From Xanthomonas theicola (lineage in GTDB: Bacteria; Pseudomonadota; Gammaproteobacteria; Xanthomonadales; Xanthomonadaceae): DNA of 64,000 bases. The notes under the pieces were generated by a model that did not search any database, was not told the DNA's origin, and worked only from the letters and a program-made list of their open reading frames with translations. The stretch covers positions 536,001 to 600,000 of the forward strand of contig NZ_CP049017.1 of assembly GCF_014236795.1 (NCBI RefSeq). Reading direction: 5' to 3'. Positions 39,950 through 48,016 of this stretch are shown in pieces. Position 1 is the first letter of the stretch. Every line of letters starts with the position of its first letter. The translations under genes and the position numbers were made by a program.

Positions 39950-41046
39950 ATGCCGCGGCACCTGCGATGGCTCGCATGGGTCGGCGCGCTGCTTGCGTTG
40001 CCGGCCATGCGCAGCGGTGCGCAGGAAATGCCGGCGCCGCCCGAATCGCTGCGGATCGACCAGTTGCAACTGCTCGGTTCGCACAACAGTTACCGGCCGT
40101 ATCCGTCAGCGCAGGTGCAGCGGCGGCTGCAGGCGCATGCGCCGTCCGAATGGCCGGCGCTGGCCTACGGCCATCCGCCGCTGCGGGCGCAGCTGGCGCT
40201 GGGCCTGCTGCAGTTCGAGATCGATGTCGCCGCTGATCCGCGTGGCGGCCTGTACGCGGCGCCGTACGCGCATGGCCCCGTGGCGACGACGCTGGCGAAG
40301 ATGCGCACGCCGGGCGCCAAGGTGCTGCACCAGCCGGGCCTGGACTACGCCAGTCACTGCCTGCGCTTCCGCGACGGCCTGACGGTGTTTGCACGCTGGT
40401 CGCAGGCGCATCCGCGGCACGCGCCGCTGGTGGTGCTGGTCGATGCGGTGGATTTCGATCCGCTGCCGGGCGTGTGGCCGCACCATGCCGCCTTCGATGC
40501 GGCCAGCCTGGATGCGCTCGATCGCGACATTGCCGAGGTGGTCGGCCGCGCGCGGCCGATCGTGCCCGACGACGTGCGCGGCGAGGAACCCAGCTTGCCT
40601 GCGGCAGTGCCGGCCAACGCTGGCCGACTCTGGCGCAGGCGCGCGGGCGGCTGCTGTTCGTGCTCGACGGCACTCCGCGCCACGAGGCGCTGTCCCGGCA
40701 GGGGCATCCGTCATTGGCCGGGCGCATCATGTTCGGCTGGTACGCGGCGGACGCCGCGGAGGCGGCAGTGCTGTCGATCGCCGATCCACAGGCCGATGCG
40801 GCGCTGATCCGGGCCCGGGTCGCGCAGGGCTGCATCGTACGCACCCGTGCCGACGTCGATGGCGTGCAGGCGCGGGCCCGCGATCGCCGCCGCGCGCAGG
40901 CGGCATTGGACTGCGGTGCGCAATGGATCAGCAGCGACTATTACGCCGGCGCACCCGACCCGCAAGGGCTGGGTTATCGACTGGGGATCGCCGCAGGCCT
41001 GCGCTGCGACCGGGTCAGCGCGCAGTGCGGCGAGGCCGGGCAATGA
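39950..41046 (+). pseudogene. Calcium-dependent PI-PLC-like phosphodiesterase, frameshifted
   Basis: The gene begins MPRHLRWLAWVGALLALPAM, a signal peptide, then LLGSHNSYRPYPSAQ with the catalytic His and LGLLQFEIDVAADPRGGLY with the metal Glu and Asp. This fits the secreted Ca2+-dependent phosphoinositide phospholipase C family (PI-PLC-C1). Near 40590-40615 the coding sequence shifts to another frame, which continues RWPTLAQARGRLLFVLDG and ends CDRVSAQCGEAGQ. A one-base loss, or a sequencing error, explains it. The catalytic half is intact upstream of the shift. It lies between the TonB receptor and the phosphatase on the same strand. Confidence 0.78.
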
Positions 41047-41081
41047 GTGGTTTTCTTTATTTCTTTTTTCCTGGAACGACG

Positions 41082-42311
41082 ATGAGCATGCGCATGCGTT
41101 GGATGGTGTGGGTGGTACTGGCAGTGACGGCGGGCGCGCAGGCGCGGCCGGCGGACGCGGCGCCGTCGCCGCAGCTGCAGGTCGAGCAGGTATGGATGCT
41201 GTTCCGCCACGGCGTGCGTGCGCCGCTGCAGGGCGAGGCGGCGGCGCTCGCCGCGCAGCCCTGGCCGGTCTGGGACACGCCGGCGGGCCTGCTCACTGCG
41301 CACGGCCGCACCGGCGTGCGGCTGGGCGGCGAGTACACCCGGCAATGGCTGGTCCGCGACGGTGTGCTGCCGGCGCGCGGCTGCCCCGCTGCCCATGCGA
41401 TCGACGTCTATGCCAATACCGACCAGCGCACCATCGCCAGCGCGCAGATCCTGGCCGAGGCGCTGGCGCCTGGCTGCGGCGTGCACGCCGCACACCAGCC
41501 GCAAGGCAGCGACGATCCGCTGTTCCGGCCGGTCGAGGCCGGTGCGCTGGACTTCGACGCGGCCGCCGCGGTGGCCTCGATCCAGCGCCAGACCGGCGGT
41601 CCCGGCGCGCTGCTGGCGCCGCATGCGAAGGAACTGCGGGCCATGCGCCAGATCCTCGGTTGCAGCGTGCAGGACTGCGACTTCGCGCGCATGCCGTCGT
41701 CGCTGAGTCCCGGCGGCGACGGCCGCGGCATCGCCATGCGCGGGCCGCTGGACCTGACCTCCGGCACCGCCGAGGTGTTCATCCTGCAATACACCGAAGG
41801 CCTGCCGCTGGACCGGGTGGGTTGGGGCCGCGCCACCCGCGAGCGCATCGGCGTGGTGTCGCGGCTGCACGCGCTGCTGTTCGAGATCTACGCGCGTCCG
41901 CACTACATGGCCGCGCGCGCCGGCGCACCGCTGGCGCGGCGGGTGCTGGACACGCTGGGCGTGGCCGGCGCGCCGCGGGTGAGCGTGCTGGTCGCCAGCG
42001 ATACCCACATCGCCGCGCTCAGCGGCCTGCTCGACCTGCATTTCCATCTGCCCGGCTACGGCCGGGACGATGCGCCGCCGGGCGGCGCGCTGGTGCTCGA
42101 GCAACTGCGTGACACGCGCAACGGCCAGCGCTACGTGCGCCTGCGCTACCAGGCGCAATCGCTGGACCAACTGCGCGCGCTGACTCCGCTGAGCCTGCGC
42201 CGGCCGCCGTTGCTGCAGACCTTGCGCGTACCCGGCTGCAGCCACGCCAAGACGTGGCTATGCACGCTGCAGCGGTTCCAGGCCGTGCTGCACGCGGCGT
42301 TGCAGCGGTGA
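41082..42311 (+). CDS. Histidine acid phosphatase (phytase-like), periplasmic
   Basis: The 409-residue protein has a signal peptide (MRWMVWVVLAVTAGAQA). The active-site RHG motif is VWMLFRHGVRAPL, where the His becomes phosphorylated. The second motif is LVASDTHIAALSGLL, where most relatives have GHDTN; the Asp is kept, the preceding His is replaced by Ser, and His follows Thr. Paired cysteines fit a periplasmic protein. Related enzymes release phosphate from phytate or glucose-1-phosphate. Being next to a TonB receptor and a PI-PLC-like gene suggests use of inositol phosphates. An ATG at 41043 overlaps the previous stop, but the resulting N-terminus looks less like a signal peptide. Confidence 0.87.
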   Translation: MSMRMRWMVWVVLAVTAGAQARPADAAPSPQLQVEQVWMLFRHGVRAPLQGEAAALAAQPWPVWDTPAGLLTAHGRTGVRLGGEYTRQWLVRDGVLPARGCPAAHAIDVYANTDQRTIASAQILAEALAPGCGVHAAHQPQGSDDPLFRPVEAGALDFDAAAAVASIQRQTGGPGALLAPHAKELRAMRQILGCSVQDCDFARMPSSLSPGGDGRGIAMRGPLDLTSGTAEVFILQYTEGLPLDRVGWGRATRERIGVVSRLHALLFEIYARPHYMAARAGAPLARRVLDTLGVAGAPRVSVLVASDTHIAALSGLLDLHFHLPGYGRDDAPPGGALVLEQLRDTRNGQRYVRLRYQAQSLDQLRALTPLSLRRPPLLQTLRVPGCSHAKTWLCTLQRFQAVLHAALQR

Positions 42312-42373
42312 GGCGCAGTGCCTCGGCGTCCTTCAGAGCATTTTCGACTCTGGTATTTGCAGCCAGCGGAGTG

Positions 42374-42460
42374 TTGTGGGAGCGGCTTAGGTCGTGAATG
42401 GCTCTCCCTGTAAAGCTCGTCGCGACTGATGGCCCGAGGCCACCTGGAGTCGCTCCCACA
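42374..42460. repeat. REP-like palindromic repeat
   Basis: TTGTGGGAGCGGCTT at the left and GAGTCGCTCCCACA at the right form the ends of an 87-bp imperfect palindrome with a GGCCCGAGGCC core. The same words recur at 36715 and 59645. Such repeats are common between genes in Xanthomonas and Stenotrophomonas. The remaining bases of 42312-42704 hold no gene; TATACT near 42673 may be the -10 box of the next gene. Confidence 0.7.
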
Positions 42461-42704
42461 AGTGGCATCACTTGGATCGAAAGTGTTCTAGGAGTGGCTT
42501 CAGTTCAGCCCCGGCCGGTTCCGGAGCCGTGGAGGTTTCCCACTGCGCCCGTCGCGAGGTTGGCGTCCCGTCCGCGCCGCCGCCGCGATCCCCGCAACCT
42601 CATTTGCCGGGCACGGCGAACGCCACGCCTGCGCTCGCCGCACTCTGGCCCTCCGGCCGTCGCCTTCGCGTTCTATACTCGCGTCACTTTCACGGAGCGA
42701 ACGC

Positions 42705-45700
42705 ATGCATACGGAGTCGAAGCGGCAGTGGAACGTCCTGCGCGCCGGGCTGTTGAGCACTTTCCTGCTGCTGGGCCTGGCGCTGGCGCTGGGCGGCTGC
42801 AAGCGCAACGAATCGGGGCAGTTGCCCGATGCCAGCGGCGAGCCGGTGCAGGGCCGGAAGGAAGCGATGAAGGGCTTCGGCCTGGTCCGCGCCTATCCCG
42901 ACCAGAAGCGCGACGGATTGTCGCTGGCGCTGGAATTCTCGCGGCCGCTGGTCGGCACCCAGGACTTCGACACGCTGCTGCGCTTCGAGGAGAAGGTCGG
43001 CGCCGACGGCAGCGCCTGGTCGCTGTCCGACGACGGCAAGACCCTGCGCTATCCGTACGTGGAAGCGGCCAAGGACTACACCGTGCTGATCTCCGCCGAC
43101 CTGCTCGCCGCCGACGGCAGCCGCCTGGGCAAGCCGCTCAAGCAGAAGGTCTACACCGGCGAACTGGAGCCGGCGGTCGGCTTCGCCTCGCAGGGCAGCG
43201 TGTTGCCCGCGCGCGAGAGCCGCGGCCTGCCGGTGGTGTCGCTCAACGTGCCGGACGTAGACGTGGAGTTCATGCGGGTGAAGGAAGGCGCGCTGCCGGC
43301 GTTCTTCGCCCAGTACCAGCGCGGCGGCCGCCGCGGCAGCTGGGAGATGGACAGCGACTACAGCGACCGTACCCCGATCGCGCAGCTGGCCGAGTCGGTC
43401 TACGTCAACCGCTTCGTGCTCGGCGGCGACAAGAACGAACGCGCGCTGACCTATCTGCCGATCCAGGACATCGAGGAACTGCAGGCGCCGGGCCTGTACT
43501 TCGCGGTGATGAAGCGCCCGGGCCGCTTCGAGAACGAATACGACACCGCCTTCTTCACCGTCAGCGACATCGGCCTGCACGCGCGCGCCTACCAGGACAA
43601 GCTGTTCGTGCACACCGCCTCGCTGCAGAGCGGCGAGCCGCTGAAGAAGGTGGAACTGCGCATCCTCGACGCCAAGGGCGAGCTGTTCCTGAAGGGCGAG
43701 ACCGACGCCAACGGCAATGCACTGCTGCACTACACGCTCGACGCCGGCCAGGTGCTGGTGGCGCGCAGCGGCAACGACCTGTCGATGCTGCCGTTCAACC
43801 AGCCGGCGCTGGACCTGAGCGAGTTCGCCGTGGCCGGGCGCGAGAACGCCTGGTTCGACGTGTTCGCCTGGTCCGGCCGCGACCTGTACCGCCCCGGCGA
43901 GACGCTGCGCGTGTCGGCGCTGCTGCGCGACAACGACGGCAGGCCGGTGGCCAGCGGCGGCAAGGGCGCGCAGCCGGCCGGTGGTCAACCGGTGTTCCTG
44001 CGCCTGAAGCAGCCCGATGGCAAGATCTTCCGCGAGACCCGCCTACTGCCGGGCGAGCAGGGCTATTTCAGTTTCGAGCAGTTGATTCCCGCCGATGCGC
44101 CGACCGGGCGCTGGCAAGTGGAGTTCCGCACCGACCCGGCCAGCAAGGAAGCGGTGCAGGGCATGACCCTGCGCATCGAGGAGTTCCTGCCCGAGCGCAT
44201 GAAGCTGGACCTGGACAGCGCGCAGAAGACGCTCAAGCCGGGCGAGCCGTTCAAGCTGCAGGCCAGCGCCGCCTACCTGTACGGTGCGCCGGCCGACGGC
44301 AACCGTTTCACCGCCAAGCTGGCGGTGGCGGTCGAGCAGCATCCGGTCGACGCGCTGCCCGGCTATTTCTTCGGCGACCCGACGCTGCAGCTGCCGCGCG
44401 AAGCCAAGGACGCGATCGATACCGAATTCGGCGCCGACGGCAAGATCGCCGAGGACCTGGCGCTGCCGGACGATGCCAAGCCGACCAGCCCCATCGCCGC
44501 GCTGGTCTCGGCCAGCGTGTACGAGACCGGCGGGCGTACCGTCACCCGCACCCTCAAGCGCGTGCTGTGGCCGGCGCCGGCGCTGGTCGGGGTGCGTCCG
44601 CTGTTCGACGACAAGGACGGCGCCGATGCCAACGCCAATGCGCGCTTCGAGCTGATGCGGGTCGACGCGCGGGGCAGGCCGCAGCCGGCCAAAGGGCTGA
44701 AGGCGACCCTGGTGCGCGAGCTGCGCGACTACCACTGGACGTTCACCGACAACCGCTGGGACTACGACTTCACCCGCCGCTTCGAGAACAAGCAGAGCAT
44801 CTCCGTCGATGCCGGCAGCGGCGCGGCCAGGTTCGACTTCCCGGTGGAGTGGGGCGAGTACCGGGTGGACGTGTTCGATCCGTCCACCGGCCTGACCACG
44901 CGCTATCCGTTCCGCGCCGGCTGGAGCTGGAATGACGCCAACCGCGGCCTGGACGCGCGCCCGGACAAGGTCAAGCTGGCGCTGGACAAGACCGCCTACC
45001 GGGCCGGCGACACGCTGAAGGTCACCCTGACCCCGCCGCACGCCGGTCCCGGCGTGCTGATGGTCGAGAGCGACAGGATGCTGTACGTGCAGGACATCGA
45101 CGTGAAGCCGGGCAGCCGCTTCGAGATCCCGGTGACCAAGGACTGGGAACGCCACGACGTCTACGTCACCGCACTGGTGTTCCGCGGTGGCTCGGCATCG
45201 AGCAAGATCACCCCGGCGCGCGCGGTCGGCGTGGCCTTCGTGCCGATGGAGCGCAAGACCCGGCGCGTGGCGGTGGGCCTGGTCGCGCCCAAGCAGATGC
45301 GTCCGGAGCAGCCGCTGCCGGTCACGGTCAGCGTGCCGGAACTGGCCGGCAAGCAGGCGCACGTGACCATCTCCGCGGTCGACGTGGGCATCCTCAACAT
45401 CACCCGCTTCCCGGTGCCCGACGCCAACGCGCAGTTCTTCGCGCAGCGGCGCCTGGGGGTGGACGCCTACGACATCTACGGCCGCGTGATCGAGAGCTTC
45501 GAGGGCGGCACCGGCAAGCTGCGCTTCGGCGGCGACATGGCGCTGGCGGCGTTGCCGCAGGCCAAGCGCCCGACCGCGCGGGTGCAGACCGTGGACCTGT
45601 TCTCCGGCTCGGTGAAGCTCGACGCCAAGGGCAATGCGCGGGTGCAACTGCCGGTGCCGGACTTCAACGGCACGCTGCGGGTGTCGGCGCTGGTGTATTC

Positions 45701-47672
45701 GGACGAGCGCTACGGCAACCGCGACGTGGAGACGCTGGTGCGCGCGCCGATCGTGGCCGAGGCCAGCATGCCGCGGGTGATGGCGCCGGGCGACCGCAGC
45801 ACGGTCACCCTGGACGTGCAGAACTTCACCGGGCAGCCGGGCGAGTTCAAGGTGCGGGTGGACGGCGAAGGCCCGCTGGCGGTCGCCGAGAACGCGCGCA
45901 GCGCCAAGCTCGGCAAGGACGGCAAGGCCACGCTCAGCTTTCCGCTGGTGGCGCAGGAGGGCTATACCGTGGCCAAGGTGCGGGTGCGGGTGGACGGCAA
46001 CGGCTTCGCCGTGGACCGCCGCTACGACCTGCCGGTGCGCGCGGCGTGGCCGTCGGTGCTGCGCGCGCAGACCCGCGTGCTGGACGCGTCTGCGACCGGC
46101 GGGCTGGCGCCGGTGACGCTGGGCATGGCCGATGCCGAGGGCCTGATGGCCGGCTCGGTCAACGCGCGCATGCTGGTCAGCGCGTTGCCGCCGATCCCGT
46201 TCGCCAGCGCGCTGCAGGGCGCGCTGGAGTACCCGTACGGCTGCGCCGAGCAGACCACCAGCAAGGGCTACGCCGCGCTGCTGCTCGACGACGCCACCGC
46301 CAGGCTGCTCGGCGCCAAGGGCCTGGACGCGGCCACCCGCCGCGCGCGCATGGAAGGCGCGTTCGGGCGGCTGGCGTCGATGCAGATCTCCAGCGGCCAC
46401 TTCTCGATGTGGGGCGACGACGGCTACGTCAATCCGGGCCTGACCCCGTACATCGCCGAGTTCCTGCTCGACGCCAAGGACGCCGGCTTCGCGGTGCCCG
46501 ACAACGTGCTGCAGAAGGCGCTCAACCGGCTCAGCGAGGACCTGCTGTCCGGCGGCAACAACTTCTACGGCCAGGACCGCCGCGAGAACCTGAAGTTCGC
46601 CAACCAGGCCTGGTCCGGCTACGTGCTGGCGCGGGTCAACCGCGCCCCACTGGGCACGCTGCGCGCGCTGTACGACAACGACCGCGGCAAGGCGCTGACC
46701 GGCCTGTCGCTGGTGCACCTGGGCGTGGCGCTGTCGCTGCAGGGCGACAAGAAGCGTGGCGAGGCGGCGATCGCGGCCGGCTTCGCCAAGGACAGCGGCG
46801 ACCGTCCGCCTTACTTCGGCGACTACGGCAGCGTGATCCGCGACGACGCGCTGATGATCGCGCTGCTGCACGAGCGCGGCCTGGCCAAGCCCGAGTACGA
46901 CGCGCGCGCGGTGGCGCTGGGCCGCGAGATCGACGCGCGCCGCCGCGGCGGCTGGCTGTGGCTGAGCACCCAGGAGCAGGTGGCGCTGGCGCGCATGGGC
47001 AAGGCGCTGCTGGCCAACCAGAGTAAGCTGGTGTCCGGGCAGCTGGCGATCGGCGACAGCAACGAGGCGATCGGCGCGGCCAAGGCCTTCGGCCGCCTGT
47101 TCGGCGAGGCCGAGTTGGCGCGCGGGGTCAGCTTCGTGCCGCAGGGCGAGGCGCCGATGTACGCCAGCCTGGAAATCGCCGGCATCCCGCGCAAGGCGCC
47201 GGAGGTGGACGAGAGCACGCTGAAGGTGGAGCGCGAGTGGTACGGCACCGACGGCAAGCCGTGGACGCCGCGGCCGCTGAAGGAAGGCGAGGCGTTGATC
47301 GTGCGCGTCACCGTCACCTCCAACGTGAGCATGCCCGACGCGCTGCTGACCGACCTGCTGCCGGCCGGCCTGGAGATCGAGAACTTCAACCTGGGCGACG
47401 CCAAGCAGTGGGCCGACGTGGTGGTGGACGGCATCGAGATCAGCGACCGTTCCAACGCCGCCGACGTCAAGCACGAGGAGTTCCGCGACGACCGCTACGT
47501 GGCCGCGCTGAGCCTGGCATCGGGCAGCAAGGCGCAGGTGTTCTACCTGGTGCGTGCGGTGACCCCGGGCACCTACACGGTGCCGCCACCGCTGGTCGAG
47601 GACATGTACCGTCCCGACCTGCGCGGGGTGGGGCGCAGCAACCCGGGCACGATCAGCGTCGTGCAGCCCTAG
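42705..47672 (+). CDS. Alpha-2-macroglobulin family lipoprotein
   Basis: The 1655-residue protein starts with a lipoprotein signal (STFLLLGLALALGGC, lipid-bearing Cys about residue 31). It contains the MG-domain series of bacterial alpha-2-macroglobulins (RPGETLRVSALLRD, KLALDKTAYRAGDTLKV, VDLFSGSVKLDAKGNARVQL). The thioester motif GCAEQ is present at about residues 1179-1183, followed by the toroid region (YVNPGLTPYIAEFLLDAKDA). These proteins trap invading proteases covalently in the periplasm. The gene often pairs with pbpC, which is not seen here. GGAG ten bases upstream supports the start. It is followed by a strong terminator. Confidence 0.95.
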   Translation: MHTESKRQWNVLRAGLLSTFLLLGLALALGGCKRNESGQLPDASGEPVQGRKEAMKGFGLVRAYPDQKRDGLSLALEFSRPLVGTQDFDTLLRFEEKVGADGSAWSLSDDGKTLRYPYVEAAKDYTVLISADLLAADGSRLGKPLKQKVYTGELEPAVGFASQGSVLPARESRGLPVVSLNVPDVDVEFMRVKEGALPAFFAQYQRGGRRGSWEMDSDYSDRTPIAQLAESVYVNRFVLGGDKNERALTYLPIQDIEELQAPGLYFAVMKRPGRFENEYDTAFFTVSDIGLHARAYQDKLFVHTASLQSGEPLKKVELRILDAKGELFLKGETDANGNALLHYTLDAGQVLVARSGNDLSMLPFNQPALDLSEFAVAGRENAWFDVFAWSGRDLYRPGETLRVSALLRDNDGRPVASGGKGAQPAGGQPVFLRLKQPDGKIFRETRLLPGEQGYFSFEQLIPADAPTGRWQVEFRTDPASKEAVQGMTLRIEEFLPERMKLDLDSAQKTLKPGEPFKLQASAAYLYGAPADGNRFTAKLAVAVEQHPVDALPGYFFGDPTLQLPREAKDAIDTEFGADGKIAEDLALPDDAKPTSPIAALVSASVYETGGRTVTRTLKRVLWPAPALVGVRPLFDDKDGADANANARFELMRVDARGRPQPAKGLKATLVRELRDYHWTFTDNRWDYDFTRRFENKQSISVDAGSGAARFDFPVEWGEYRVDVFDPSTGLTTRYPFRAGWSWNDANRGLDARPDKVKLALDKTAYRAGDTLKVTLTPPHAGPGVLMVESDRMLYVQDIDVKPGSRFEIPVTKDWERHDVYVTALVFRGGSASSKITPARAVGVAFVPMERKTRRVAVGLVAPKQMRPEQPLPVTVSVPELAGKQAHVTISAVDVGILNITRFPVPDANAQFFAQRRLGVDAYDIYGRVIESFEGGTGKLRFGGDMALAALPQAKRPTARVQTVDLFSGSVKLDAKGNARVQLPVPDFNGTLRVSALVYSDERYGNRDVETLVRAPIVAEASMPRVMAPGDRSTVTLDVQNFTGQPGEFKVRVDGEGPLAVAENARSAKLGKDGKATLSFPLVAQEGYTVAKVRVRVDGNGFAVDRRYDLPVRAAWPSVLRAQTRVLDASATGGLAPVTLGMADAEGLMAGSVNARMLVSALPPIPFASALQGALEYPYGCAEQTTSKGYAALLLDDATARLLGAKGLDAATRRARMEGAFGRLASMQISSGHFSMWGDDGYVNPGLTPYIAEFLLDAKDAGFAVPDNVLQKALNRLSEDLLSGGNNFYGQDRRENLKFANQAWSGYVLARVNRAPLGTLRALYDNDRGKALTGLSLVHLGVALSLQGDKKRGEAAIAAGFAKDSGDRPPYFGDYGSVIRDDALMIALLHERGLAKPEYDARAVALGREIDARRRGGWLWLSTQEQVALARMGKALLANQSKLVSGQLAIGDSNEAIGAAKAFGRLFGEAELARGVSFVPQGEAPMYASLEIAGIPRKAPEVDESTLKVEREWYGTDGKPWTPRPLKEGEALIVRVTVTSNVSMPDALLTDLLPAGLEIENFNLGDAKQWADVVVDGIEISDRSNAADVKHEEFRDDRYVAALSLASGSKAQVFYLVRAVTPGTYTVPPPLVEDMYRPDLRGVGRSNPGTISVVQP

Positions 47673-47720
47673 CGGGCGACGGCCGGGGCACGCGCCAGTC
47701 CGGCCGCAGGTGAAACGGAG

Positions 47721-47757
47721 ACGACGATAGGGCCTTTGTGGCCCTATCGTCGTTTTG
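47721..47757 (+). terminator. Intrinsic terminator after the macroglobulin gene
   Basis: A perfect 14-bp stem ACGACGATAGGGCC/GGCCCTATCGTCGT with loop TTTGT and a short TTTT tail, 48 nt after the stop. The remaining bases to 48016 hold regulatory sequence of the next operon. Confidence 0.9.
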
Positions 47758-47922
47758 GTGCGCGCACGATGCCGGTGCGCACGACGTCGCCCGCGCACGC
47801 CTCGTCCTGCCACGTCCTGTCAGCGGCGACGGCGTACACAGCATTCCCGCCCACTCGGCGCGCGCTGCCCGGCACCCATAACGCCCGCCGATCCGCGGCC
47901 GCTCCCGCTTCGCGCTTGCCGC

Positions 47923-47955
47923 TGTCCGCAGCGTGCCATCGGCCTGTCATTCCCC
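47923..47955 (+). promoter_or_regulatory. Candidate Pho box (three 11-bp direct repeats)
   Basis: Three consecutive 11-mers begin with TGYC: TGTCCGCAGCG, TGCCATCGGCC and TGTCATTCCCC. PhoB sites are direct repeats of an 11-bp unit starting TGTCA, so spacing and start words fit, while the A/T-rich part of each unit is poor. It lies 62 bp upstream of the TonB receptor that is followed by a glycerophosphodiesterase. The assignment is tentative. Confidence 0.45.
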
Positions 47956-48016
47956 GGGACTAAATTTAACTACTTTTAAGTTATTAATTGCATTCCGACC
48001 TTTCCAGGGAGACGAG

